This document shows positions 16,989-25,613 of a stretch of DNA of 64,000 bases, piece after piece (the first letter of the stretch is position 1; each line of letters starts with the position of its first letter). Under the pieces are notes generated by a model. It saw only the letters and a list, made by a program, of their open reading frames with translations, searched no databases and was not told the origin of the DNA. The stretch is from Fibrobacterota bacterium (lineage in GTDB: Bacteria > Fibrobacterota > Chitinivibrionia > Chitinivibrionales > Chitinispirillaceae), in contig JAEZKC010000035.1 of the NCBI GenBank assembly GCA_023436205.1, positions 62,001-126,000 of the forward strand, written 5' to 3'. The position numbers and the translations under genes are program-made.

Positions 16989-17112
16989 TTTTGATGCTCC
17001 CCGGTACTAGGATTAGGGAATTTGGTTCAAATACTATTTTCAATTGTAGTTAAAATAGAATTTTGGAACTCTTGAAGAAAGTAAAATTCCCGATCCTGAA
17101 AGGAAATTTGGC

Positions 17113-18564
17113 GTGACAGTCCGGTTATTGTGGCTTATGCTTGTGTTTACCCTGTTTTTGCCCCGAATTGTTATCTGTTCCATGCAGCAAAGAGTGCAAG
17201 ATCTGCTCCAGTCTAGAAATTATCTTCCGGGGAATGGAATTGGAGTGGTGATTAGAGATTTGGAATCCGATTCTATCGTTGTTTCCATAAATGCTGACAG
17301 CATGATGAACCCTGCATCCGTTTCAAAGCTGGTCACGGGTACATCCGCTTTGGAGCTCCTGGGGCCTACTTTCACCTACTCAACAAAGGTTTTTATTGAG
17401 GGTGCTTTTAACGCCGATTCGGGAGTAGTGGAGGGGAACCTTTGTATTAAGGGTCAGGGAGATCCCGGGTTCAGTACAGAGCGATTGTGGCTTTTTGTGC
17501 AGCATTTGAAACATAGAGGTTTAAAAAAGATTACTGGTGATCTGATTCTTGATGATTATTACTTTGACACGGTTTCTATGGGGCCCGGATTCTCCGAGGA
17601 TGACGGCAGCCGCACCTATCAGTCACTTGTAAATGCCTTGTGTGTCAATTTCAGCTCTGTGGCGATTCATCAGCGTACCGGACGCAGCATTGGTGCACCA
17701 GTGCATATAGATGTTTTCCCCCGTATTGAGGGCATTCGCATTAATTCATCTGCTGTTACTGTAGCTCCGGGTACAAGGGATAATCTGGATGTGACCACCT
17801 CTTTTGACAGGGGTACAACACAAATTAATGTCAGAGGTGGTATGCCTCTCAATGGGCCCTCGCGCTATACCTACAGAAAAGTTTGGCAGACCTGGGAAAC
17901 ATTTGGCGGTGCAGTACAGGCTCAATTTGCAGATAACGGAATGCGACTAAGCGGAAAAATTCTTCATCGTAAGATCTCGGACAGCCTTATCAGTAAAGGT
18001 GAATTTTATTCCTTTGAAAGTGAACCTCTGACAGAATTTATTGACCACATGTTCAAATGGTCCAGCAATTTTACCGCTGAAATGCTGTTTAAAACCATGG
18101 CTGCACAAAAGAGCGGTCAAGGCACATGGCAGGGAGGGGCTGAAGTGGTGCAAAAGTGGTGGGAAAGCCGAAACCTCCCCGGAAAACCTGTAATTGTCAA
18201 TGGTTCAGGAATGGGAGCAAACACTAATCGCTGCAGCTCAAGACAAATTGCCGACCTCCTTGCTTATGTATACAAGCAAAAAAGTTACTTCCCGGATTTC
18301 TTAAGCTCACTTTCCGTTGCCGGTATCGACGGGACATTGAAGGTCAGATTTTACAGATCCCGCTTGAGGGGAGTGGTACGCGCCAAGACGGGAACGCTGA
18401 ACTCGGCTGGAGTGAGTTCTTTAGCCGGCTACGTGCTCTTACCTCAGAAGACATATTCCTTTGCAATAATATGCAACAAAGTGGGGCAGGGGCAGTATGA
18501 TAACTGGGTCATTCAGGAGCAGATTTTGGAGCAGTTAGTTTCAGCAATCCGGTGGAAGGAATAG
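17113..18564 (+). CDS. dacB: PBP4-type D-alanyl-D-alanine carboxypeptidase/endopeptidase (peptidase S13)
   Basis: A periplasmic low-molecular-weight penicillin-binding protein that trims or cleaves peptidoglycan peptides. At 483 residues, the N-terminal signal segment (LLWLMLVFTLFLPRIVIC) is followed by the three active-site motifs of the family: SVSK near residue 73, SSN near 316 and KTG near 426. The insert between the first and second motif is typical of class C enzymes. The GTG start sits behind AAAGGAAA. It is transcribed alone, ending at a terminator shared with a convergent lipoprotein gene. Confidence 0.92.
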   Translation: MTVRLLWLMLVFTLFLPRIVICSMQQRVQDLLQSRNYLPGNGIGVVIRDLESDSIVVSINADSMMNPASVSKLVTGTSALELLGPTFTYSTKVFIEGAFNADSGVVEGNLCIKGQGDPGFSTERLWLFVQHLKHRGLKKITGDLILDDYYFDTVSMGPGFSEDDGSRTYQSLVNALCVNFSSVAIHQRTGRSIGAPVHIDVFPRIEGIRINSSAVTVAPGTRDNLDVTTSFDRGTTQINVRGGMPLNGPSRYTYRKVWQTWETFGGAVQAQFADNGMRLSGKILHRKISDSLISKGEFYSFESEPLTEFIDHMFKWSSNFTAEMLFKTMAAQKSGQGTWQGGAEVVQKWWESRNLPGKPVIVNGSGMGANTNRCSSRQIADLLAYVYKQKSYFPDFLSSLSVAGIDGTLKVRFYRSRLRGVVRAKTGTLNSAGVSSLAGYVLLPQKTYSFAIICNKVGQGQYDNWVIQEQILEQLVSAIRWKE

Positions 18565-18591
18565 AAACCCGGCTCAGGTGAACCGGGTTTC
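18564..18591. terminator. Bidirectional intrinsic terminator
   Basis: GAAACCCGG pairs with CCGGGTTTC around a 10-base loop, between the convergent dacB and the repeat lipoprotein gene. Confidence 0.75.
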
Positions 18592-18598
18592 AAAATAA

Positions 18599-19339
18599 TT
18601 AGAACACCTGACCGCCAGTCTGCTGGCCATTTGAGTAGTATGCTTCAGACATTTTGCGTCCGGTTGCACTGTACATGGTTCTGGTTCCTTCATAAGCACC
18701 ATCTTTATACTGACCGGTTTCCTCTTTCTTTCCGTTTGGATGGTAGGTGGTGAAAGGACCGTTTAGGGCATTATCCGCCCAGTTGTTTTCCACCTTCAGT
18801 TTTCCTGTGGGAAAATATTCCTGTTCAAGGCCATCCTGATTGCCTGCTTTGAAGGTGCGGATCCGCTTTGTCTTTCCATCAGGGTAGTACTCAATTTCCT
18901 GACCATCCTTCTTTCCATCCTTGAAGCTGATTTCCTGCGCCTTGGTTCCATCTTCATAATAGCTTACAAATTTGCCCACAGGTGCATCATCAACGTATTC
19001 AGCTTCACTCTTGATCTGACCATTGGGATACCAGCTCTTATCTGGTCCGTGCTTTTTCCCCAGTTTGTAGTAACACTGTTTGTCCATGGTGCCCGCAGCA
19101 GTGTAAATGGTCATAACGCTGTCGGGTTGTCCATCTTTAAAGAAACGATCAGATTGAACATTTCCGTCTTCAAAAAAGAATGTGGTGCGAAGGATATTGG
19201 TTTTTTTGCCGGAAAAAAGGATGACCTTCTTTTTAGCACCGCTGGGATAGGTTTCCTCCACAGACTCCTTAACACTGTTTCCGGAGCACCCCATGAAAGC
19301 TACCAGGCCGCAAATTGTCAGAAAAGACTTCAAGTGCAT
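18599..19339 (-). CDS. Lipoprotein with YwqK/MORN-like repeats
   Basis: A 246-residue protein with a lipobox (VAFMGCS, lipidated Cys18). After the N terminus come about seven repeats of roughly 24 residues built on the pattern Y-x-x-G-x-x-K followed by F-K-D-G-x-x-x-G, for example YEDGTKAQEISFKDGKKDG. This is the YwqK/MORN-variant repeat found in many envelope proteins of Bacteroidota and Fibrobacterota. Database labels of toxin-antitoxin for such repeats are not supported by any partner here. GAAAGGGGG precedes the ATG. The role is unknown, likely an outer-membrane or periplasmic binding surface. Confidence 0.85.
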   Translation of the reverse strand: MHLKSFLTICGLVAFMGCSGNSVKESVEETYPSGAKKKVILFSGKKTNILRTTFFFEDGNVQSDRFFKDGQPDSVMTIYTAAGTMDKQCYYKLGKKHGPDKSWYPNGQIKSEAEYVDDAPVGKFVSYYEDGTKAQEISFKDGKKDGQEIEYYPDGKTKRIRTFKAGNQDGLEQEYFPTGKLKVENNWADNALNGPFTTYHPNGKKEETGQYKDGAYEGTRTMYSATGRKMSEAYYSNGQQTGGQVF

Positions 19340-19561
19340 GTTTCCCCCTTTCGATTGTTTAAGCGGTTCACCTGGGGAGGTGAGGTCCGCAGGAGCATGA
19401 AAAAGAATACCTACTAAATATATGAAATGAACGGTCTTTTAAAAGTCCAAAATAATATTTTTGCATCCTCGCATTATGAGCATCCTTTGGTCCTCAGATC
19501 TGCATAGCTTATTTTAGATCTCTTTAGTGATTAAAATCATCAGATCAGTTAGAAGGAAAAT

Positions 19562-20332
19562 ATGCGGTTTCGTCCCTGTATCGATCTCCATAATGGAAAA
19601 GTCAAGCAGATAGTCGGTGGAACACTCTCTGATCAGAATAATTCCTCGCTGGTCACCAATTTTGAAACAGATCTTCCTCCCTCGTACTACGCTACAATAT
19701 ACCGAAAAAACAATCTGTTTGGAGGACATGTTATTATGCTCGGGCCCGGAAACCGGGAGGCCGCACTCGAGGCGCTTGAGGCTTACCCCGGGGGGCTGCA
19801 GATCGGGGGAGGGATCAATCCGGACAATGCCAAAACTTTTTTGGATGCTGGAGCCTCGCACGTTATTGTAACCTCATTCGTATTCAGTGATGGCACCATC
19901 CATTGGGATCGGCTTGAAAAGCTGCTTAAGACAGTGGGTAAAGAGAGGCTGGTTCTGGATCTAAGCTGCCGCAGAAAGGGTGATCACTACATGGTGGTTA
20001 CCGACCGGTGGCAGAAATTCACTGAAGAAGAGATTACTGGTACATTTCTTGAAAAACTGAGCCGCAGCTGTGATGAGTTTCTTGTACACGCTGCAGATGT
20101 GGAAGGGCTCAGGGGTGGGATAGATTCAGAGTTGGTTTCTGTTTTGGGTAAAAACTGCCCGATACCGGTGACCTATGCCGGCGGAGTTCGCGATATATCT
20201 GATCTTGATGCCATAGAGCAGATCGGTTCAGGTGCTGTTGATGCAACTGTGGGCAGCGCCCTTGACATTTTTGGTGGAACACTCTCTTTTTCTGATGTGC
20301 TTGACTGGCATAATCAGAGGAATCCTCGTTAG
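19562..20332 (+). CDS. hisA: Phosphoribosylformimino-AICAR ribotide isomerase, eukaryotic-type HisA
   Basis: A 256-residue TIM-barrel enzyme catalysing the Amadori rearrangement (ProFAR to PRFAR) in histidine synthesis. The sequence follows the fungal/plant HIS6 form rather than typical bacterial HisA: FRPCIDLHNGKVKQIVGGTL at the start, SSYYA-like PPSYYATIYR, LQIGGGIN, VLDLSCRRKG, FLVHAADVEGLRGGID and YAGGV. ATG behind GAAGGAAA. The downstream apbE starts 20 bases later. No other his gene is in the window. Identification is by recalled family motifs; the activity is well supported, the origin is not. Confidence 0.88.
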   Translation: MRFRPCIDLHNGKVKQIVGGTLSDQNNSSLVTNFETDLPPSYYATIYRKNNLFGGHVIMLGPGNREAALEALEAYPGGLQIGGGINPDNAKTFLDAGASHVIVTSFVFSDGTIHWDRLEKLLKTVGKERLVLDLSCRRKGDHYMVVTDRWQKFTEEEITGTFLEKLSRSCDEFLVHAADVEGLRGGIDSELVSVLGKNCPIPVTYAGGVRDISDLDAIEQIGSGAVDATVGSALDIFGGTLSFSDVLDWHNQRNPR

Positions 20333-20352
20333 CTTTTTCCGATAGGTGAAAT

Positions 20353-21402
20353 GTGAAAAAAACTGTTGTTCTGATAGTGGTTGTAATCTTGTCGGGGTTA
20401 ACCGTCTGGTCCTGCTCAAGTCAGAAAAAAGTTCACCGGAAGCATCTGTTTTTCAGGATGGATACCGTGTCAGAGGTTACTCTTTCTGTTCCTCAGAATT
20501 TTAATGTGTCAAAGGTGTGGGATCAAATTGACTCTCTTCTTGCTTTGAATGAGCACAGATTTTCTGTGAGTCAGGAAGGTTCAGAAGTAAAGGTGCTGAA
20601 TGAACGGACGGAGCAGACACTTCCGGTTTCAAAAGAGCTGGGGGAGATGCTCAGGCTGGGTATCGCTTATGGTGACACGCTTTCGGGGGGATTTGATATT
20701 ACGGTACTGCCGCTTAAGGAGCTCTGGGGGCTTGATGAGCAATCCGATGAACAGAATCGGCCGCTTCCCGATTCTGGTCAGGTTAGGGATGCCCTGTCCA
20801 AGGTTGACTACCGCAATGTCGTTGTAAATGAAAAAGAGGATAAGGTAACTTTCAAGTCGCCTCAAACTCGAATAGATATTGGCGGAATAGCCAAAGGGTA
20901 TGTGCTTCGCCAGCTGGGGGAGCTGATCAGTTCCATGGGGATAACTGATTATCTGGTGGTTGCCGGTGGTGACATTATCTCCTCCGGGACCAGGTCAGAC
21001 GGACAGCGCTGGATTATAGGGGTGCAGCACCCGCGTGTTCGTTCGGAAATGCTTGCTACACTTCCGCTTGAACGCGGTGCGATTGTCACCAGCGGTGATT
21101 ACGAACGCTTCCGCATGATTGATGGAAAACGATATCATCACATTTTCGATGCCTCCACCGGTTACAGCAGCGATAAAAATCGAAGCTTAACCATATGGAC
21201 ACTGGATCCGGTTATTGCAGATATCTACAGTACCGGACTCTTCAGCCGCAGTGCCTCTGAAATCATGGCATTCGTTCAGAGTCGCCCCGATCTGGAGTGC
21301 ATAGTCGTGGATAATGTGGGTGAAATACACGTGTCTTCAGGTTGGAAAGACAAGGTGAACCTGCAGACAAGCTCACCTCCGGGGGACTCACTAACAAATT
21401 AA
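20353..21402 (+). CDS. apbE: FAD:protein FMN transferase (ApbE), lipoprotein
   Basis: Attaches FMN covalently to threonine residues of exported flavoproteins such as Rnf/Nqr subunits. At 349 residues it has an N-terminal lipobox (TVWSCSS, Cys21), then GGFDITVLPLKELWG, IDIGGIAKGYV, VVAGGDI and the metal/FAD-site region HHIFDASTGY. It starts with GTG. Its last four bases overlap the convergent kdsA stop. No Rnf or Nqr genes are present in the window, so the substrate is unknown. Confidence 0.93.
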   Translation: MKKTVVLIVVVILSGLTVWSCSSQKKVHRKHLFFRMDTVSEVTLSVPQNFNVSKVWDQIDSLLALNEHRFSVSQEGSEVKVLNERTEQTLPVSKELGEMLRLGIAYGDTLSGGFDITVLPLKELWGLDEQSDEQNRPLPDSGQVRDALSKVDYRNVVVNEKEDKVTFKSPQTRIDIGGIAKGYVLRQLGELISSMGITDYLVVAGGDIISSGTRSDGQRWIIGVQHPRVRSEMLATLPLERGAIVTSGDYERFRMIDGKRYHHIFDASTGYSSDKNRSLTIWTLDPVIADIYSTGLFSRSASEIMAFVQSRPDLECIVVDNVGEIHVSSGWKDKVNLQTSSPPGDSLTN

Positions 21403-22208
21403 GCTTGTCTGTTGATGAGGTTGTAAATCTCCAGGAGCCTTGGAAGTTGGTTTGTAAACTCTTCAACAGTCAGACTGTTTGGGCCGTCGCACAAGGCCTT
21501 CGCTGGCTCAGGGTGAATTTCAAAAAAGAGAGCGTCTGCACCGGCGCCAAGAGCCGCTCTGGCAAGCGGAATGGCAAGCTCTCTGTTGCCTGATGAACAT
21601 CCGTTACCTCCTCCGGGATTCTGCACACTGTGTGTGGCATCAAAAATCACAGGCTGACCATATTGCTTCATGGCTGGGATCGAAGTAAAATCAACTACCA
21701 GTCTGTTGTAGCCAAAAAAGGTTCCTCTTTCTGTAAGCCAGCATCTGTCGCCCGCTTTCTGCAATGAAAACTGCATATCCTCCGGGGCCATGAACTGTCC
21801 CTTTTTTATGTTTATCCATTTTCCAGTAGCCTGTGCGCTTTCCAGCAAATCCGTTTGCCTGCAGAGAAATGCGGGAATCTGGAGCACGTCGACTACTGTG
21901 GCGGCTTCCTGAGCATCAACGCTTTCATGAATATCGGTTATTACCGGAAGGGCAAAAGTCGATTTCACTTCCTGTAGAATTTTCAACCCTTCCTGTTTGC
22001 CGGGCCCTCTGTAGGATGCTTTGGAGGTACGGTTTGCTTTGTAATAAGAAGATTTGAAAATGATATCGATCTGGTGTTTTTGGGTCAACCCGGCGAGCAT
22101 TTCCCCAATTTTCATGCAAAGGTCTCGTGATTCAATGACACAGGGGCCCGCGATGAAAAAAAGATTCTGGTGCTTGAGGAAGGGAGCTTTATGAGAAGAA
22201 TCGGACAT
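21399..22208 (-). CDS. kdsA: 3-deoxy-8-phosphooctulonate synthase, probable metal-dependent type
   Basis: Condenses phosphoenolpyruvate with arabinose-5-phosphate to Kdo-8-phosphate for lipopolysaccharide. At 269 residues it has FIAGPCVIES at the start, FKSSYYKANRTS, RGPGKQEGLKIL, FDATHSVQ and the C-terminal EIHPEPAKALCDGPN. The cysteine in GPCVIES, with His, Glu and Asp later, is the ligand set of the metal-dependent class; the metal-independent class has Asn there. This implies an outer membrane with Kdo-containing lipopolysaccharide. It is a single-gene minus-strand unit. Confidence 0.95.
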   Translation of the reverse strand: MSDSSHKAPFLKHQNLFFIAGPCVIESRDLCMKIGEMLAGLTQKHQIDIIFKSSYYKANRTSKASYRGPGKQEGLKILQEVKSTFALPVITDIHESVDAQEAATVVDVLQIPAFLCRQTDLLESAQATGKWINIKKGQFMAPEDMQFSLQKAGDRCWLTERGTFFGYNRLVVDFTSIPAMKQYGQPVIFDATHSVQNPGGGNGCSSGNRELAIPLARAALGAGADALFFEIHPEPAKALCDGPNSLTVEEFTNQLPRLLEIYNLINRQA

Positions 22209-22255
22209 GTAAAAAGCCTCACTTTGGGATTGTTTTTCAATAATATGGTTTTTGG

Positions 22256-22284
22256 TTGACTCACCATTAAGTACAAACTATATT
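22256..22284 (+). promoter_or_regulatory. Predicted sigma-70 promoter of gap
   Basis: TTGACT (22256-22261), a 17-base spacer, then TATATT (22279-22284). This is the best promoter match in the window and predicts a leader of about 85 bases before gap. Confidence 0.75.
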
Positions 22285-22376
22285 AAACGCCTGTGCTTTT
22301 CTGGCAGGATCGTTCTTCAAAAATAGCATTTTTCCCGTAAATTAACATCCTAAATTAACTCTTATGGAGGGAACGC

Positions 22377-23381
22377 ATGGCCATTAAAGTTGGTATCAAC
22401 GGATTCGGTAGAATCGGCAGACTGGTTTTTCGTGCATCAATGAACAATCCCAAGATTGAAGTTGTGGGAATCAACGACCTCATCGACGTCGAGTACATGG
22501 CATACATGCTCAAGTACGATTCAACCCATGGCAGATTCAACGGAACTGTTGAGGTGAAGGACGGAAAGCTCATCGTCAATGGTAAGACAATTCGGGTAAC
22601 AGCTGAAAAAGATCCTGCAAACCTCAAGTGGAATGAGATCGGTGCAGAGTATGTGGTTGAGTCCACAGGCCTCTTCCTTTCAAAGGATAAAGCTGAAGGT
22701 CACATCAAGGCTGGTGCAAAGCGTGTTGTAATGTCTGCTCCTTCAAAGGACGACACTCCCATGTTCGTGATGGGTGTAAACCACAAGAAGTACACAAAAG
22801 ATATGTCAATCGTTTCCAACGCTTCCTGCACAACAAACTGTCTGGCTCCCATCGCCAAGGTTCTCAATGACAACTGGGGAATCCTTGAAGGTCTGATGAC
22901 CACAGTTCATGCTGTCACAGCCACTCAGAAGACTGTTGACGGTCCTTCTGCTAAGGACTGGCGCGGTGGCCGCGGTGCCGGTCAGAACATCATCCCCTCT
23001 TCAACAGGTGCAGCAAAGGCAGTGGGCAAGGTTATCCCTGAACTCAACGGCAAGCTGACTGGTATGGCTTTCCGCGTTCCCACACCTGACGTTTCAGTTG
23101 TTGACCTCACAGTCCGTCTGGCCAAGCCTGCGAAGTATGAAGAGATCAAGGCTGCCATGAAGGCTGCTTCAGAAGGCGAACTCAAGGGTATTCTCGGTTA
23201 CACTGAAGATGCAGTTGTTTCCAACGACTTCGTAGGTGATGCCCGCACTTCCATTTTCGACGCTGATGCCGGTATCGCACTGAGCGAAACTTTTGTCAAG
23301 GTCGTTTCATGGTACGACAACGAGATGGGTTATTCAAACAAGGTTTGCGACCTCATCTGCCATATGGATACAGTGAAGTAA
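22377..23381 (+). CDS. gap: Glyceraldehyde-3-phosphate dehydrogenase
   Basis: Central glycolytic enzyme of 334 residues. The NAD-binding start is INGFGRIGR, the active-site cysteine is in SNASCTTNCLAP near residue 152, and the C-terminal SWYDNEMGYS is complete. TATGGAGGGAACGC precedes the ATG. Codon use is strikingly uniform, consistent with very high expression. It has its own promoter and a strong terminator, and starts the gap-pgk-tpiA-secG group. Confidence 0.98.
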   Translation: MAIKVGINGFGRIGRLVFRASMNNPKIEVVGINDLIDVEYMAYMLKYDSTHGRFNGTVEVKDGKLIVNGKTIRVTAEKDPANLKWNEIGAEYVVESTGLFLSKDKAEGHIKAGAKRVVMSAPSKDDTPMFVMGVNHKKYTKDMSIVSNASCTTNCLAPIAKVLNDNWGILEGLMTTVHAVTATQKTVDGPSAKDWRGGRGAGQNIIPSSTGAAKAVGKVIPELNGKLTGMAFRVPTPDVSVVDLTVRLAKPAKYEEIKAAMKAASEGELKGILGYTEDAVVSNDFVGDARTSIFDADAGIALSETFVKVVSWYDNEMGYSNKVCDLICHMDTVK

Positions 23382-23411
23382 GTTTTTTGTAGGTCAATTT
23401 CGGGCAATTTC

Positions 23412-23451
23412 AAGGGTTCTTTATTTCACTGCATATAAAGAACCCTTTTTT
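23412..23451 (+). terminator. Strong intrinsic terminator between gap and pgk
   Basis: A perfect 13-bp stem (AAGGGTTCTTTAT / ATAAAGAACCCTT), 10-base loop and TTTTTT tail. Only 24 bases separate it from pgk. Confidence 0.9.
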
Positions 23452-23475
23452 CACCTGTAAAAGGAGACTGAAAGA

Positions 23476-24744
23476 ATGCCAATAAAGAAAAAGACGGTTA
23501 GGGATGTGGATCTCAAGGGCAAGCGTGTAATAATGCGTGTTGACTTTAATGTTCCCATGAATGCCGGCGTCATTCAGGACGACACCCGTATTCAGGCTGC
23601 TCTCCCCACTATCAAGTATGTTTTGGAGCAGGGAGTGAAAAGCCTTGTCCTCATGTCTCACCTCGGTGACCCCAAGAAAGATATGGCCAAAGCCAAGGAA
23701 AAGGCAGAGAAGGAAGGCAAGTCCTTTGATGAAAAGAACTACCTTGAAGGCAAGCACAAGATGGCTCCTGTTGCAGCTCATCTTTCAAAGCTTCTGGGTA
23801 AAGAGGTGGCTCTGGCTCCCGACTGTACCGGTGATGAAACAAAGGCCATGGTTGCCAAGCTTGATAACGGAGCGGTTCTGATGCTTGAGAACACCCGTTT
23901 CAATAAAGAAGAGACCTCCAAGGATGCTGCCGAGCGTGAAAAGCTTGCCAAGGTACTTGCCTCCTATGGTGATATATATGTTAATGATGCTTTTGGAACT
24001 GCACACCGGGCGCATGCCTCTACTGAGACAATAGCACATTTTCTTCCTGCCGTTGCCGGTTTTCTTATGGAAAAGGAACTTGTGTTCCTTCAGGATAAAA
24101 TTGTAGATAATCCGGAAAAGCCGTTTGTGGCCATTATTGGTGGGGCAAAAGTATCCTCCAAAATTGCTGTTCTGGAAAGTCTGCTGTCGAAGGTCAATAA
24201 TATGATTATCGGCGGTGGAATGGCATATACATTCCTTAAGGCCAAGGGTTTGTCAATCGGTGAATCGCTTGTTGAAGACGATATGATCGAAACCGCCCGT
24301 AATATCCTCCAGAAGGCTTATGAATCACACGTTTACATTTATCTGCCCATTGATCACGTCATCACCAAAGAGTTTGCTCCCGATGCCGAATCAAAAGTCG
24401 TTGCCCGCGGTGCAATCGATGAGGGATGGATGGGAATGGATATTGGTCCTTTGACCAGAGAGAAATTCAAGAACGCTATCAAGGATGCCAAGACCGTGTT
24501 CTGGAACGGCCCCATGGGAGTTTTTGAGTTCCCCAAATTTGCTGAGGGAACCCAGGCGATTGCTTCGGCTCTTGCAGGCCTCAAGGATGCAACAACGGTC
24601 ATCGGTGGCGGAGATTCCGTTTCTGCAGTCAAGAAGGCCGGCGTTGCCGATAAAATGTCGCATATCTCCACTGGTGGTGGTGCCTCGCTTGAACTTGTAG
24701 AAGGCAAGGAACTCCCCGGAGTAAAGGCTTTGAATGACAAGTGA
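23476..24744 (+). CDS. pgk: Phosphoglycerate kinase
   Basis: Transfers the acyl phosphate of 1,3-bisphosphoglycerate to ADP. At 422 residues, slightly longer than most bacterial forms because of a charged insert near residues 70-90. Motifs: VDFNVPM, SHLGDP, LENTRF, and the nucleotide-binding GGGDSVSAVKKAG with STGGGASLE at the end. AAAGGAG lies upstream of the ATG. No promoter fits between it and the preceding terminator, so expression may rely on readthrough from gap. Confidence 0.98.
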   Translation: MPIKKKTVRDVDLKGKRVIMRVDFNVPMNAGVIQDDTRIQAALPTIKYVLEQGVKSLVLMSHLGDPKKDMAKAKEKAEKEGKSFDEKNYLEGKHKMAPVAAHLSKLLGKEVALAPDCTGDETKAMVAKLDNGAVLMLENTRFNKEETSKDAAEREKLAKVLASYGDIYVNDAFGTAHRAHASTETIAHFLPAVAGFLMEKELVFLQDKIVDNPEKPFVAIIGGAKVSSKIAVLESLLSKVNNMIIGGGMAYTFLKAKGLSIGESLVEDDMIETARNILQKAYESHVYIYLPIDHVITKEFAPDAESKVVARGAIDEGWMGMDIGPLTREKFKNAIKDAKTVFWNGPMGVFEFPKFAEGTQAIASALAGLKDATTVIGGGDSVSAVKKAGVADKMSHISTGGGASLELVEGKELPGVKALNDK

Positions 24745-24760
24745 GGAAAAATCCTCACTT
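24739..24760 (+). terminator. Hairpin spanning the pgk stop codon, possible terminator
   Basis: A perfect 9-bp stem AAGTGAGGA / TCCTCACTT with loop AAAA; the TGA stop lies within the stem. The following GATTTGTAATTTCTTTT is a weak T-tract. Confidence 0.55.
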
Positions 24761-24775
24761 GATTTGTAATTTCTT

Positions 24776-24804
24776 TTGACCTGCGTGGAGCCGATTAGTA
24801 TTTT
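24776..24804 (+). promoter_or_regulatory. Predicted promoter of tpiA
   Basis: TTGACC (24776-24781), 17-base spacer, TATTTT (24799-24804); the start codon follows about 36 bases after the -10. Confidence 0.6.
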
Positions 24805-24840
24805 ATGCTCCTGCAATAACCGGAAACTTGAGGAAATAAA

Positions 24841-25596
24841 ATGGCACGTAAGAATTTTATCGCCGGCAACTGGAAAATGAACACAACACAGGACGAGGCA
24901 CGCGCCTTGGCTAAGGATGTTGTGGCTGCTGTCGGATCAGTTACCGATGTTGATGTTGCAGTATGCCCTCCTTTTACTAACCTGCTGGCTGTGGCCGAGG
25001 TGATCAAGGGATCAAATGTCAAACTGGGCGCTCAGGATGTGCACTGGGAAGCCAAGGGCGCTTTCACCGGAAAAGTAAGCTGTGCAATGCTCAAGAGTGT
25101 TGGCGTGACTTACGTTATCATCGGTCATTCCGAACAGCGTACCTATTTCGGGGAGACTGACGAAACAGTGAACAAGAAGACCAAAGCCGTTCTGGCATCA
25201 GGACTCCTTCCTATCGTCTGTGTCGGTGAAACCCTGGATGAACGTAAAAGCGGCAAAATGAATTCAGTTATTGAGCATCAGGTGCGTGGTGCCTTCGAAG
25301 GTATATCTGCAGCCGATGCTGTAAAGTGCACCGTTGCTTACGAACCTGTTTGGGCGATTGGAACTGGCGAAACAGCAACACCTCAGCAGGCTAACGAAGT
25401 GCATGTTTTCATCAGAAAGTTGCTTGCTGAACTTTTTGGTAAAGAAAACGCTGACGCAATGCGTATACAGTACGGCGGAAGCATGAAGCCGGATAATGCT
25501 AAGGCGCTGTTGGCTGAGAGTGATGTTGATGGTGGGCTCATTGGTGGAGCTGCTCTCAAGGCATCCGATTTCGCCGGAATAGTTCAACCTAAATAA
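24841..25596 (+). CDS. tpiA: Triosephosphate isomerase
   Basis: Interconverts dihydroxyacetone phosphate and glyceraldehyde-3-phosphate. At 251 residues it has AGNWKMN with the catalytic lysine, the catalytic histidine in IGHSEQR, the catalytic glutamate in AYEPVWAIGTG, and the phosphate-binding GGSMKPDN and GGLIGGAALK. Start behind TTGAGGAAA. secG follows after 17 bases and may be co-transcribed. Confidence 0.98.
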   Translation: MARKNFIAGNWKMNTTQDEARALAKDVVAAVGSVTDVDVAVCPPFTNLLAVAEVIKGSNVKLGAQDVHWEAKGAFTGKVSCAMLKSVGVTYVIIGHSEQRTYFGETDETVNKKTKAVLASGLLPIVCVGETLDERKSGKMNSVIEHQVRGAFEGISAADAVKCTVAYEPVWAIGTGETATPQQANEVHVFIRKLLAELFGKENADAMRIQYGGSMKPDNAKALLAESDVDGGLIGGAALKASDFAGIVQPK

Positions 25597-25613
25597 TTTT
25601 CATTGGTGGTGTT

